Below, piece by piece: positions 1 to 11,799 of a stretch of 64,000 nucleotides of DNA. A program made the position numbers and the translations under genes. The notes beneath the pieces were generated by a model. It searched no databases. It was given only the letters and a program-made list of their open reading frames with translations, and was not told the origin of the DNA. The first letter of the stretch is position 1; each line of letters begins with the position of its first letter. The DNA is from Aotearoamyces nothofagi (lineage: Eukaryota > Ascomycota > Leotiomycetes > Leotiales > Tympanidaceae): contig JADDTR010000001.1 in assembly GCA_015345905.1 (NCBI GenBank), positions 248,001-312,000 of the forward strand. Direction: 5' to 3'.

Positions 1-577
1 CGTTCTTGATCTTCGATAGCTGTGAATAGATGCCATTGGGCTTGTCGAATTTAATCCCAATCTCTTTAGAACTCCAGTTGCAATATGAGCAGCTCAGTAC
101 CCATGGTCCCAGTTGTGTCGCATGTTCCGAACCGAGCAAAGATCCTGCAGGCAGTGTTTCTAGACTGTTGACGGAGAGTGGAGAGGTGCATGCGGGGCAC
201 TGGAAGCAATTTCGAGTACACCTAGAATTTAATTGTTAGTGGTGGTGAAAGTACAGTGCTCGAGAGTTGACGCACCTATTGCCTTCGCTCTTCACAGTAC
301 TGCTTGGGACCTCAAAGAGACAGTTCGGGCAGTACCACGTCACAATCTCATCCAGCACGCATCTCGAGCATCGTATCTGCTGGCAATCTTCACAATAAAG
401 AAGGTGCTCCAGCGGATACAAGCTGTAATTGGCGCGATGGGCTCGAGGGTCGAAATCCCGATCATCCTCCCCTTCTTCCTCGTCGGAAGGATCACCGTCT
501 GCGCCTTTTCTTAGATGGTTGGGAGCATCCGAGGTACACGGGCATTGGAAATATGTGTAAGGTATCGTGGACGCCAT
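1..577 (-). CDS. Dynactin subunit 4 (p62, Ro-2 type), 5' part of gene
   Basis: N-terminal part of the dynactin p62 subunit, which sits at the pointed end of the Arp1 filament and helps dynein bind cargo. The start codon is at 577. Exon 1 runs 577-276. A 54-bp intron (275-222) has donor GTGCGT and acceptor CTAG. Exon 2 runs from 221 past the window edge. Seen directly: a PYTYFQCPC opening, an acidic insert (DEEEGEDD), then LYPLEHLLYCEDCQQIRC with CxxC zinc-binding pairs, IVTWYCPNCLFEVP, and after the splice RNCFQCPAC and later CSYCNWSS. This cysteine-pair order is diagnostic for p62 (N. crassa ro-2). Splicing restores EGNRC-TRNC across the junction in frame. The gene is cut by the window edge, so about 175 residues are visible. 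Identification is firm; the symbol is left empty because naming differs between fungi. Confidence 0.93.
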
Positions 578-1101
578 TCTTGGGCGTTATGCGGAAGCTC
601 GTCGACTTTTTGGAGGGAGCCGCGATTTATGCCTGTTTGCCCAGCTAGAACAGGGGTTGTGCATGGAGTGTGGGGTAGGCAAGCTTTCCCAAGATTCAAA
701 TCTGGCTGAGATCACACGAAACAAATGCAGAGAAGAATTACATTTTGGCAATTTAGATATAAAGGCACGAGTGATTAGATCATTCTAAATATCCAGTATC
801 AAGCCTCTCGGGTGCGAGGGATGTCCTTCGTACTCGCATCTAAGATGTAACATTGTCTGGGCTGCTGGGCTATAAGTCTACGCGATTTTCCAAACCCCAC
901 CAAAAACAGCTACCTTTTACTCTAATTGATTATCCTGTCCTGAATTAAAATTTCTCGAGTCTATAGAGTATTTCAAAGACTCAAAATGGTTCAAGTTCTT
1001 CGAAATATTTAGGTCTTATAGTTGTTTGCTAAATTCTAATTCTAAACAGATATTGAAAAAAAGTGGTTGACGATAGTAATTATTATATCGATGTATATAC
1101 A
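578..1101. other. Intergenic: dynactin upstream region up to the retroelement
   Basis: Upstream region of the dynactin p62 gene. I see no conserved open frame. Composition becomes strongly AT-rich from about 900 on, towards the retroelement, as if RIP had leaked a few hundred bases into the flank. No promoter motif that I would defend. Confidence 0.5.
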
Positions 1102-1305
1102 TGTAATGGTCGTACAGACAGAGGAACCTAAGTAATAAGGTCTTTGATACTTAGGGAAGAAAGAGTATTTTAAGAGGCGAAGGCCTCTTTAATACTCGGC
1201 TCGGTAAGCCTTTAGACTGGTTATATAACCAGCTAGTAGGTTATATAACCTCTAGCTGGTTATATGACCTGAAGGTCACATGTGTAATAAGATCGACTTA
1301 TTATA
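1102..1305 (-). repeat. LTR (3' LTR of the minus-strand element)
   Basis: 204 bp, same length as the copy at 8439-8642 and about 95% identical to it by eye. It carries three copies of a GGT..T..ACC palindromic motif near 1218-1272 and ends close to the element's polypurine tract. Confidence 0.92.
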
Positions 1306-2954
1306 GTATACTCCTCCCCCTGAATTCTCGACTACAAGAATAGGTTTCCAGTTAATAGATTTATTGATATTTATATACTTTAAGTATTGTAGCTTTCATA
1401 TTAGGATAATAAAGGAAATGATATAAAATATCAGAACTGGGAAAAATCTCTGATTGTACTACTGTACCTCTATAGTTTCCCTACAGAATTAGTCTAGTAT
1501 ATCGTCTCCTACAGTATTCTTCATTTGATATATAACTTCTACTATAACATTAAACAATGCTTTTGACTATATATAAGGCTTTTTAGACTGGAACCAAGAG
1601 AGTGCTAGTGGAATATTATAAGGGCGACTATACTGCTTGTAATACTAATAGTAGAGACACTATTGTACTTGAACTACAAATCCCTTCAAGTTGTATTGAC
1701 TATAATGAATAGTACATTCTCAGTTGTATACTATTAGAGCTATAGCCTAGACAATCTCAATCGGTATAGTTACTTCGATGTTTAGTATATAATCCTATTT
1801 GTCCTTCTCTACTTCTGTCTCACTCTTTAGTAGGTCAACTAATATGAACTTTCTATCAACATCTATATATAGCTATCTGAGATAAATACAGTTACAAACT
1901 ACCTTTATAACAACAATAGAGCCTGCTATACAATACAGATATATTTGTACTAACTTTGCTCCTTTTATAGATAGGCAATCCTTGACTAGTTGGCCAAACG
2001 GTATATTAACCTTATCTCCTTTTGCTTTTAAGAGAATAGACAAGTTGATCGATTTATTAGAGGATATCTATCCTTCTAGAAAGACCTATTTGTAAAAGAA
2101 CTCTATAAAGGCCAGAGTCGGCTCTCTATCTAAGTTTTTAATATACTTGAAAGCCCTTCTAATAAACTGATTCAAGGCTGCTTTATCTACTCTACTGAGC
2201 TGATTCACTAAGTGAATTACTACTTGTCTTAGTTGTAGTACTGTATATACAAATAGTTCTATATTTTCTACATTGTTGAATAGATTTAGATACCTATTGG
2301 CTTCTACTAGTAGTGCTTCTAGTTGTCTTACAGTCTTATCTATAGTATCTTTTGCTTATATAAATTCAGTCCTAGTATTATTCAAGGTAGCTCGAGCCTA
2401 TATACAGATTGTATTTAGATATATTATCTCTTTATAGTTTGCTATAACTTCTGCTATATTCTCTTGGTTCTTATCATTTATCACTTTACTATAGGTAATT
2501 ATAGTATTAGTAGTCTTGTTGTATACTATCTCTATTAGTACAATAGTGGCTTCAAGGTTCCTTATAGTGTTTCTTACTTATATACCTTCAAGTGGTTTAG
2601 CTATACTATCTTGAAAGTTAGTCGAATATTCAATCTTATACTATAGAGTAGCTGTAGTTTTGCTATAATTGTAGTATATTTATATACTTACTTGTTTATC
2701 TTCTATAAGCTACAGCTTGTCTATAGAGGTTTGTATAGTTAGAAAAGGAAGCTGATATAGAGAAGCTTAGTATAGGAACTAGTATAGTAATAAGGCAATA
2801 TATAGCAAAGTGACATTCAGGGTATATATAATAGAGTTGTAGTTGTACAGAGAAAGAGATTGAGAAAGTAGATTGTATAGAGAATTCTGAGTATATCAGT
2901 ATATAGGGTACAGCAAGTGAATTCCTCTACTTAGGTTGACTTTGTAGTTTTATA

Positions 2955-3120
2955 CTTACAACTTTGCTTACAGCTTTCTTTACAATTACAACTGTCTTTA
3001 TAATTACAGCTTTCTTTACAATTACAGCTCTCTTTACAATTACAGCTTCTTTTACAATTACAGCTTTCTTTACAATTACAGCTTTCTTCACGATTATAGC
3101 TTCTTTACAGTTACAGCTTT
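2955..3120. repeat. 18-bp tandem repeat inside the retroelement tail
   Basis: About nine imperfect copies of a unit close to ACAGCTTTCTTTACAATT, with the phase kept mostly at 18 bp. It lies downstream of the integrase region on the element's minus strand, so it would belong to the C-terminal tail of pol or to the non-coding end of the element. Confidence 0.85.
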
Positions 3121-6100
3121 ACTTATATTTTCTTTACAACTTGAAGTTGATATATAAGTTCCTTCGTTTCTACTTTACCTCAATATCTATACTTACTACC
3201 TCTTACTTATAGTTATTGTCATTTAATACTAGTTATATCTTTAGTAGCCTCAGTTTAGTAGAATAGCCTTGGTAGAATTCCTCTACTGCCTTCTATACAT
3301 TTGTCAAATTTGTTGGTAGCTTCTAAGTATTCTCTGATGAATCCTAATCTAACTATTTCACTTTGTACTAGAGCCATTTCTGAAAAATTCATGAGTCCAC
3401 TACCTCTTCTACAATGTATTTGTCCTGTTTTGTTCTATATACTTCATTATATACCTCTTTAGAGTAAGGTAAGACTGCCTATATATTGACTATAGTCGAC
3501 TTATAATATAGCTTCAGTAGTGATATATAGAATACATTGTATATTTGAAACAATTAGAGAAGCTGAATACAGTATAATTATAACCCAATTTTAGCAATAA
3601 TTAGAAATGGTCCTATATAGCAGTTGTTGAGCTTTTTGCTAGGTTGCTTAGTATAGATGTTTTTAGTCGATATTAGGACTTTGTCCTCTATTTCAAATTC
3701 CTATAATTGCCTTGTTTTGTTGTAGTATACAGCCTATATATTTTGTACATTGATCAATATATCTATTAGATAAGCCTTTAGTTTTATCTATTCTTCTACT
3801 AGTTCCTTTACTACTACTACTTTATACTATACTACTATTGATATTGCTATTAGTAGTATATCCTTATTATTTACTATAAACAGAGATATCTTTATTATAG
3901 AGTATAGAGTCGAGTTGTATATAAATTTAGCCAGTGTATAGAAGTCTGTCTAGTTATCTTGCTAATGATTTATATATACTCTTAGATACTGTTCAATTGT
4001 AGTATTTGTCTATTCTATTACTCTATCAGTTTAAAGATAGAATACTATCGACAGCCTTCTTTCAACACTGAGATACTTTACTATAGCTTCCTAAAAATAC
4101 AATGTAAATAGTAAATCTCTATCTGATATAATAGAGTCAGGTATTCTATAGAGATATACAATCTAATTGATAAAGAGGAATACAAATTGGATTGCTATTA
4201 TATTGGTGTAGTATAGAATGGTATAGAATTCTTTAGTTAGGTAGTATATTATAGTATAAATTATATTAAACTGTAGTATTTCTATAGAGTCTCTCTAAAA
4301 CTGACTTGGTAGTAGACCAGTTATAAAATCGATTGATATACTACTTTAGCAATATAAAGATATAGGTAGTAGATACAGTTCTCTAGTTTCTATTGATCTT
4401 GTAGGTTTTAAGCATTGATAAGCTTTATAGGTCTTGATATATTCTGTTATATATACCGACATTTAGAGCCAGATAAAATATCTCTTGATCGATACTAGAG
4501 TATAGTCCTTACTAAAGTGTCTAGTAGTAGATGAATTATAAAATTCCTTTATAATGTAGATTTTTACTTTGTCATTGTCTAGAACTACAATCTTTTGTCC
4601 AAACTATATAAGATTGTCTTTTAAGGTATAGTCTAGAGTTAATATCTCCATTGATAATTGGAATTTTATATACTCTATCAAATCTGGAGTATTAGTTCTT
4701 TCCTCAACAGTACTATAGAGTAACTTGTCTTCTAGTATCAAGGTGTATTTTAGCAGTTGTATTACTTCCTCTTCTCTCAATATTGCTAATGTTTCTTCTC
4801 TGCCTTAGACAAGTGTTTATTTTCCTATTGTTAGTAGTTTTTGCAATGTATTCTTAGATAGGTCTATAGAGTTGTTGTAGTAGTCCAGTTGTTGTAATAG
4901 AGTATCTACTGGATTCTTCTTGTCTAGTCTATATATAATTTCAAAGTCTACTGTTGAAAGTATTTCAGCCTACTTTGCTTACTATTGTATAAGGACTTTT
5001 ATAGAAAGAAAATACTTGAGATTGTTGTAGTCTATAATAACTGTCACTTTATATTGAGCTCCTTCTAGGAAATACTGCTACACTTTGAAACAGTCGACTA
5101 TTGCTAGTAGTTCTTAGTTGTAGATTCTATAGTTTTGTTCTATCTAGATGAATTTCCTCAAGTGGAATATAATTGGATGTTTGTATCCGTCGTTTTATAT
5201 CTGCAAGAAGGAGTCTATATATATCTATAGGCTTATATTACACTCGACAAAGCCTTTCTTTATCGGTTTATAGTAGTGTAGTAATAGAGTGCCTTGAAAA
5301 CATTCTTTCAGATTCTTGAAGCTCGATTCTATACTTCCTTCCTAAAAGAATACTGTCTTAGTTCTTGTAAATGTTATTATCTCTAGTACTACCTTGTTGA
5401 AACTATAGATAAACTATTGATAGAATATATAAAATCCTAAAAATTGATGAACCTTGCTGATCGTTTTCAATGTCGGCTATATAACAATTACCTCTACTCT
5501 ATAAGGATCTATATTAATATCTATTGGCAATACAATAAAGCCTAGAAATTCCACTTCTATAACTGAGAATATACATTTCTCCAGTTTTGTATACAGTCTA
5601 TAGTAGAGGTATACTACTAATATATTATATATATATTGATTGTATCTATCTTTTTGTTGTAAATATATTATAATATTGTCTAGATATACTATTACAAAGA
5701 CGTCAATGAATTCTTGAAGTGCTATATCGATATATACTTAGAAGGTTATAGGTGTATTTGTAAGTCCAAATAGCATCACTAGATACTTCCAAGACCTATA
5801 TTGGATACAGAAAGCAGTCTTCTATTCATCTCCTTTTGCAATTCTAATTAGATTATAGGCCCTTTACAAATCGATTTTAGTAAATACTACTATACTATCT
5901 AGTCTCTATAATATTTCTGAGATTAGTAGAATAAGATAGCAGTTCTTAATTGTTATAGTATTAATATCTCAATAATCGATATACAAATATAATATTCTAT
6001 CTTTCTTTATAACGAATAGAACTAGTATATCTATAGGTGATTTTAAGTATCGGATAAATCCAATTGCTTTATAGTCCTATATATATTTTTTAAGGATTTG

Positions 6101-8438
6101 TAGTTCCTCTTTTGATATATTATATAGTCGACTAAAAGAAGGTAACTTCCCCTTCTCGATTTCAATATTGTAGTCTAGATATCCTTGATATAGAAGCAGT
6201 TGCTCTGCCTTCTATTTGCTGAATATATCTACAATATTAGTATACTATAGGAGAACTATAGTTTTACTATAGTTTTCCTCTAGAGTTCCTTCGTTGATTA
6301 TATTGAATGTTGAAAAGCAGGCTGTTAATATAGGAACATCCTCTATATTGCATTTGGTATCCTTGAATTTCTTACTTTCTATCTCCCCCTTTGTTAATAG
6401 TTTATCTAGTCTCAGTTGCTCTGTTCTCTAGTTGATTCTAAGGTTTAGAAGTGTCAACTAAAGGTAGCTAAAGACTACCTTATATAATTTGAGTAGTATT
6501 GCTTAAAAGTAGAGTTTACAGATAATATCTAGACTGTTAGTAGTTACTGCTTTTAGTGCTGACTTAGATAGAGGAGCTAGTAAGTTTAGATTGATGTCTT
6601 ATATCCCTATATAGTCTCGGTTGACTTTTGTATAGTTGATTCCTTTTATAAGCTCCTTGTTGATGAAGTTATTAATAGTACTACTATCTATTAAGTATTC
6701 TATTGTAATAGTAGATGATTCTAATAGTTTAGTAAGTACTTGGTCAAACATGATTTCAGAGTAAATAAGCTGATTGTTTTCTACAGTATATAATATATAA
6801 TCATTCTTGGATATAACTATAGTTGGCAGTATTATATCAGTAGCTATATTTGCTTGGAATATAGTATTGCTCAGTTTTTTAGTATTGTTGCTAACGTTTG
6901 TTCTTTTATAATACAAGTATCGACATTTGTCTAATGTCTATCTGAGCTATAGATGATATATAGTTTACTCTCTCTTCATTAACACCTTTCTTTAAGAGTG
7001 ATCTAAGGGTATATAGTCTAACAATAGATTTGTATACTAGTTATAGTATTTGTTGAACACTGTTCTAATAGAGTATAGTTGGAGAATAACAATCGCTTAG
7101 GGCTTTGGAATTGTAAGTGTTTCTTAGATCGTTCCTTAGAATTGCTATAGTTATACTATAGACTGGTTCTAGTATCCTTGTCTAGGACTTGTTTTTCTAT
7201 ACAAATGTAGTTCTCTATATTCTATACTGCCCTTTTGTAGTCTATATATATAAGTGGTATATCTCCAAATATTGTATTGTAGATTCTCTTAAGAATTGGT
7301 CGACTAAGTTTCTTATAGAATACTAACACTACTACTTCAGAGAATACTTGCTATAATATATCCTATAAAAGGGTTTCAAAATTGTTGATAAATGCTTGTA
7401 TATTCTAGTCGTTCTATATATATAATTTATCTATCTTAAAGTCTGCTTCTACTCCTATATCAATAGGTCTATAGTTTTTAAACAGCTACTTCTTTATAGT
7501 TGTCTACAAGTTGAATACTAGTATATTGAGCTTACTCTTGAGTCTTATTAGACTGGTTTATTTCTTTATTCTATAGTTAAGGTAATCTAAATCTACTAGT
7601 ACCTATATTGCTTTGTCAAGGATTTAGTATATCTAGAAGTAGTCCTCTACCTTAAGTAGCTATAGTCGGACATTGCTATCTATATTGAATATAGTAGGCT
7701 TAGAACCCTTGAAGCATTGGTAGTATTCCTCTGTTGAGAATATAGATATCGAAGCTGAATAAGATAGTTATAAGGCTATAGATAGACTCAAGTCTAAAGG
7801 TAGACTATAGTAGATATATAGCCTCCTATCGGCTAGTCTGCTGGTTATCAAGTATTGCAATATATTAGAAGGGAGTATCAGATTGAAGGTATAGATTTGA
7901 CTACTATATAGTAGTAGTACTAGTGTTTAGGCTCTGCTAGTAAGCTCTGTCAATTGTCGTTCTATTGCTTTGAAATATAGGCAATTGTTCTTACTCTGCT
8001 TATAGAGGGCTTTGATTTCCCTTTATTGCTGTTCAATGATTACTGCCAAGTTATAGCTTAATTGGAAGTCTAGTAATGTCGAAGGGTTTTAAGGTTTGCC
8101 TTCTTATACTAGTGTCTTCTTAATAATAGGTAGAGTTTCTTATAAGTTGTAGAACAGAGATTCATTCACTTGTTCTTCAATATCTTGCATCGATGTCTCT
8201 TCAATATTGTTCTTGTCTACTGTTAGATTATATACTATTGGCTGGATATACTGTATACTCTTCTTAGAAGGCATCTTGTCGATAAGGCTAGATATCTCTA
8301 TTGACCTACTATAGTACTTCTATAGTTTCTCTATATACCTCGATGTAATTGCTTGCTATAGTGATTGCAACGACAGTTTGTAGCACCGTCTTCTATTTGT
8401 TCTTTTAGATCAGGTCTGTTATAAAAGAAGTATCAAAA

Positions 8439-8642
8439 TGTAATAGTTGTACAGACAGAGGAACCTAAGTAACAAGGTCTTTGATACTTAGGGAAGAAAG
8501 AGTATTTTAAGAGGCGAAGGCCTCTTTAATACTCGGCTCGGTAAGCCTTTAGACTGGTCATGTAACCAGCTAGTAGGTCATGTAACCTCTAGCTGGTCAT
8601 GTGACCTGAAGGTCACATGTGTAATAAGATCGACTTATTACA
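8439..8642 (-). repeat. LTR (5' LTR of the minus-strand element)
   Basis: 204 bp, starting TGTAAT and ending ATTACA on the plus strand. All differences from the other LTR are transitions. The palindromic motif GGTCATGTGACC and close variants occur three times at about 8557-8610, so the LTR RNA or DNA could fold into hairpins. Confidence 0.92.
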
Positions 8643-9087
8643 ATATATTATATATAAATGATTTGATTCTGGACATAGAATTGCTACGACTATATATAAA
8701 CTAGATAATTAATGCAATATAATATAATCAATTTTATATCTGCAATATACTTATATTATAACTCAAGTACCAATCTTCTGACCTAAAGGGCTATTCTAGT
8801 AATCCAGTCTCTGCCTCATTTGTAAAAGTCTTGAATAAGGTTACATATTAGAACTTTTATAGTTCAAACTAAAATTAGAAGTACTCTAAGCAAGAGGTTC
8901 TAGAATACGAGCAAATCAAAGTCGTTGTAAGTGCTCCCTTGATATTGAATGGGCGCTATACTAGATCGAATTACTGGGACCTCATAGAAGCTGACTAACT
9001 CAGCAGGCCTAATAGAAAACAAACGAATGTATCTGGGTATCATCGCTGCTCAATAAATCAACAAAAATAAAACGATTGCCTATGCCC
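8643..9087. other. Intergenic: between retroelement and DUF8004 gene
   Basis: AT-rich up to about 8850, then normal composition. It is the 3' flank of the minus-strand gene that ends at 9088. No gene or motif seen. Confidence 0.5.
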
Positions 9088-11799
9088 TTATTCAAGAACA
9101 CATATATTGCTCAGCTCAGGATTGATGCCCCCCTCATTCTTAGATTCCATCAAAGCTGTGACCGTACACTCAATATCGACGGTGGCTTCCTCTGTCACTC
9201 TCATTTCATTGACATATTTTTTATCTCCAATCTCCTTGACCTCTAGAGCAGTTTGATGTAACACCGCATGGGGCGAACGCGCCATTCCCCATCCATCAGC
9301 CCCGTAGTTACCATATGAGAAGGCATTCCCTTTCCTTAGAAGCGCTGAGAGTGGCCTTTCAAACAACTCCTTGATGCTCGTCTTTTCGCTACTGACGGTA
9401 GTGTTGGATGTAATAGAGTCTGATCCCCGCCTTGTATCTGACTCGCTCACACTCGATGGGTATGTAGAATTGGAATCCTCGCTACTGCTAGGCGACCAGC
9501 TCGATGATAGTTGGCGCTTCGATCCCGACCTTGCTGAGTCGCCAGAGGCGTTTCGTTCTTCGGAAGTCTCCGGAGAGGTGAATGATACAGGATTGAGCCC
9601 GTTGCCATAGCCCTGCACTAAAATTTCATGGTAAGAGTTGCGCAATGGTCGTGGGTGCTTGAGCTCTGGAAGCCTGCCTAATGTGGACAGAGCGCGAGTA
9701 ATACTACCTTTGTATATAGTGCTACTCGATCGGGAGGGAATATTTGGGGTACCGCTGGAAACCGAGGCACTCCGTTTGATTACATGAGGCTTGAGGGGCT
9801 CGGGAGCAGGGTGGTGAAGTCGAAAGTAGTCAATATCAGGTCTGATATCAATTGATTCGGATGGCGAGACGATGGGTACGCTTGGTGCGGTTATGCGTTT
9901 TATTCCGGTTTGCCCATAGACCCTGTCCTTCTCAACTTGGACGACCGGCTTTCTTACTACGCTGTTGGATCGATTCTTGTTCTGCCATGGCGGACAGCCA
10001 GCGGTTAAGACGCAAATATTATAGGATACATTTCTCGTATCTCGGACCTGTTCAGGTATCTTCGTGACAGATATGAGCCTCTGCAACATTGCATAAACCA
10101 AAATCCAACGAACTTTTCGAGCGCTAACTTGGTTGGTGTTCTTCTCAGCCTTGGAGAAAATGCACTGTTTCTCAAATCCACGGTAGGCTTTAATGAGAGG
10201 GCAATCCAGGAGCTCGGTCTTGACTCTGTTCGTAGCCTTCGATAGGGATGATAAGGCTACAATACGCTCATTAAGCTTTGATTTATCGGGCATGATTAGG
10301 CTAAGACGATCCGTCAGTTTCCGAGAGGAAGATATAGGCATCTCCGGCAATAGTGGAAGAGGATGCAATAGGGGAGGAAACCGGTATCGCTCATCGAATG
10401 CCTGGACGTTTTGCAACACACAGATACCGCCCTGTGCAGACCTTGGGCTAAAATCCGAAGAAGTGAACGTCTCATCAACCAGATATTCGTATAGCTTCTG
10501 AAATTCGTCACACATCAGGGAAAGGATACCCTTTGGGAAAGTCGAATCGCTGCCTTCAGAAGCTGGTGGTGGATAGTATCCTAGCTTTGCCACATAATAC
10601 GCTTGCAAAAATGAACGAAAGCGGTCAAGGTGGACTCGAGCGTTGCCTGGTAGACCGACATGCACAGTTGATAACTCATCTTCGAGAAATGTGCTTAGAC
10701 TTTTGCCGCAACGATCCAGCCGAACGTCCATTTCAAACCGAGCTCGATTTATTAGAGATCGTGTGACTCGGTTGATATACTGCTTTGAATTAGAAAACTG
10801 CTGCCTAATATTGACATGTACGTGTACCTCATATTCAGAACTTTGAGAAAGTCTCTCGTGCATGCCAGCACAATGCGCGTAAGCATCAATCCAAATATCA
10901 TCGAACTGGAAGCGCTCGGCGAAGAACAGAATAGCCAAGGCGTGATCCGGGCGGTTACGCATATCGGCATAACCTTTCATATCCATATAATCTAGAAGAT
11001 CATCGACGTTATTTAAGCCTTCTGACCTAAACTCTTCCATGCTGCTCAACAATCTAACCAGTGCCCCTCCAAGATGTGCTCCAACAAGTGCCTTCCCACA
11101 TACCCAAGCAAAGAAATTGCGAGTATCGATGTGGTAGAGCATTGCCTGACTACGCTCTGCCATTGGAGGTGCTGGAATATAGAGTTCATACCTGCCCGAA
11201 TTGGTGCGCTGGGTGAAGTAGTTTGGGTCATCCTCATTGCTGGCTTCTGATATCGGCGATTCACCAAACCTTTGTACCAGAAATCGATCGAGTAATGGAC
11301 CACAATGCGCATCTAGGAGAGCTTCAAATGGCACTCTGAATGATGGACCGCGCCTCGAGGAACCACGATCATAGAGATGAACAAGGCAGTTTCCTTGAGG
11401 ATACCATAACTCGGGGTCCTTGGATTGTGTCAGAAAACATGCTACAATGATTGAAAGGATTATTTGTAACATAGTTATTTTAATATGAGAACTCACCTTT
11501 CTTAAACCATCCCATTCAGTTGTTCTTTTTCCAGTGCCATCCCACCTCTTGATGTTTGCGTTTCGGGAAGCTGCTGCAACTATCGGCTTCACATTTCGCC
11601 TCGGTTTCCACCCAAGAGGTCGATCAGAGACACCTGTATATAAGCAGAGCTCACTGCGAGCTGGGTCGTCCCTACTAGTAGAGGACATGCTTCGCCGTGT
11701 AGATAGAGCATTTCTAGCTCCAGAAGTTGGTCGTGGCGTAACTGGAGGACTGGCAAAGGACATTGCTAGCGATAGACTGGTATTCATAGTGAGGGGCAT
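9088..11799 (-). CDS. Conserved fungal protein, probably DUF8004 family
   Basis: Two exons: 11799-11497 and 11418-9088. The 78-bp intron (11496-11419; GTGAGT...CCAAG) is a multiple of three and stop-free, so an unspliced reading would give 903 aa; the spliced product is 877 aa. Splicing joins WDGLRK to DPELWYPQGN, the continuous wording I recall from the fungal DUF8004 family (memory, not a search). The N-terminal 100 residues are Ser/Pro/Arg-rich. A folded core follows (about 105-560) containing LVHLYDRGSSRRGPSFRVPF, a BTB-like helical stretch and VSARKVRWILVYAMLQRL with a Cys-Pro-Pro-Trp-Gln motif. The C-terminal third is Ser/Thr-rich and disordered (ETSEERNASGDSARSGS and similar). No enzymatic motif or signal peptide. 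Function unknown; homologs are widespread in Pezizomycotina. Confidence 0.85.
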   Translation of the reverse strand: MPLTMNTSLSLAMSFASPPVTPRPTSGARNALSTRRSMSSTSRDDPARSELCLYTGVSDRPLGWKPRRNVKPIVAAASRNANIKRWDGTGKRTTEWDGLRKVSSHIKITMLQIILSIIVACFLTQSKDPELWYPQGNCLVHLYDRGSSRRGPSFRVPFEALLDAHCGPLLDRFLVQRFGESPISEASNEDDPNYFTQRTNSGRYELYIPAPPMAERSQAMLYHIDTRNFFAWVCGKALVGAHLGGALVRLLSSMEEFRSEGLNNVDDLLDYMDMKGYADMRNRPDHALAILFFAERFQFDDIWIDAYAHCAGMHERLSQSSEYEVHVHVNIRQQFSNSKQYINRVTRSLINRARFEMDVRLDRCGKSLSTFLEDELSTVHVGLPGNARVHLDRFRSFLQAYYVAKLGYYPPPASEGSDSTFPKGILSLMCDEFQKLYEYLVDETFTSSDFSPRSAQGGICVLQNVQAFDERYRFPPLLHPLPLLPEMPISSSRKLTDRLSLIMPDKSKLNERIVALSSLSKATNRVKTELLDCPLIKAYRGFEKQCIFSKAEKNTNQVSARKVRWILVYAMLQRLISVTKIPEQVRDTRNVSYNICVLTAGCPPWQNKNRSNSVVRKPVVQVEKDRVYGQTGIKRITAPSVPIVSPSESIDIRPDIDYFRLHHPAPEPLKPHVIKRSASVSSGTPNIPSRSSSTIYKGSITRALSTLGRLPELKHPRPLRNSYHEILVQGYGNGLNPVSFTSPETSEERNASGDSARSGSKRQLSSSWSPSSSEDSNSTYPSSVSESDTRRGSDSITSNTTVSSEKTSIKELFERPLSALLRKGNAFSYGNYGADGWGMARSPHAVLHQTALEVKEIGDKKYVNEMRVTEEATVDIECTVTALMESKNEGGINPELSNICVLE

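Larger units (their letters stand above)
1102..8642 (-). mobile_element. Ty3/mdg4 (gypsy)-type LTR retrotransposon fossil, minus strand
   Basis: A full-length but thoroughly broken element. Two 204-bp LTRs (1102-1305 and 8439-8642) share TG...CA-type ends, with an imperfect 5-bp target duplication outside them. On the minus strand a polypurine tract lies just inside the LTR at 1305 (complement of about 1310-1325), which fixes the orientation. Recognisable parts in minus-strand order: gag region about 8.3-7.0 kb (not individually recognised), aspartic protease-like segment about 6.9-6.6 kb, reverse transcriptase core about 5.9-5.6 kb, RNase H about 5.3-4.7 kb, integrase zinc-binding region about 4.55-4.4 kb, then a long tail. 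Protease-RT-RNaseH-integrase order is that of Ty3/mdg4. The interior is extremely A+T- and TpA-rich with dozens or more breaks and no long open frame, consistent with RIP. The LTRs differ at about 10 of 204 sites, all transitions, so divergence cannot be read simply as age; probably moderately young and then RIP-inactivated. Confidence 0.9.

Noticed and set aside
2964-3212. 82-codon plus-strand frame, Thr/Phe/Ile-rich
   Set aside because: It is only the 18-bp repeat of the retroelement read on the wrong strand.
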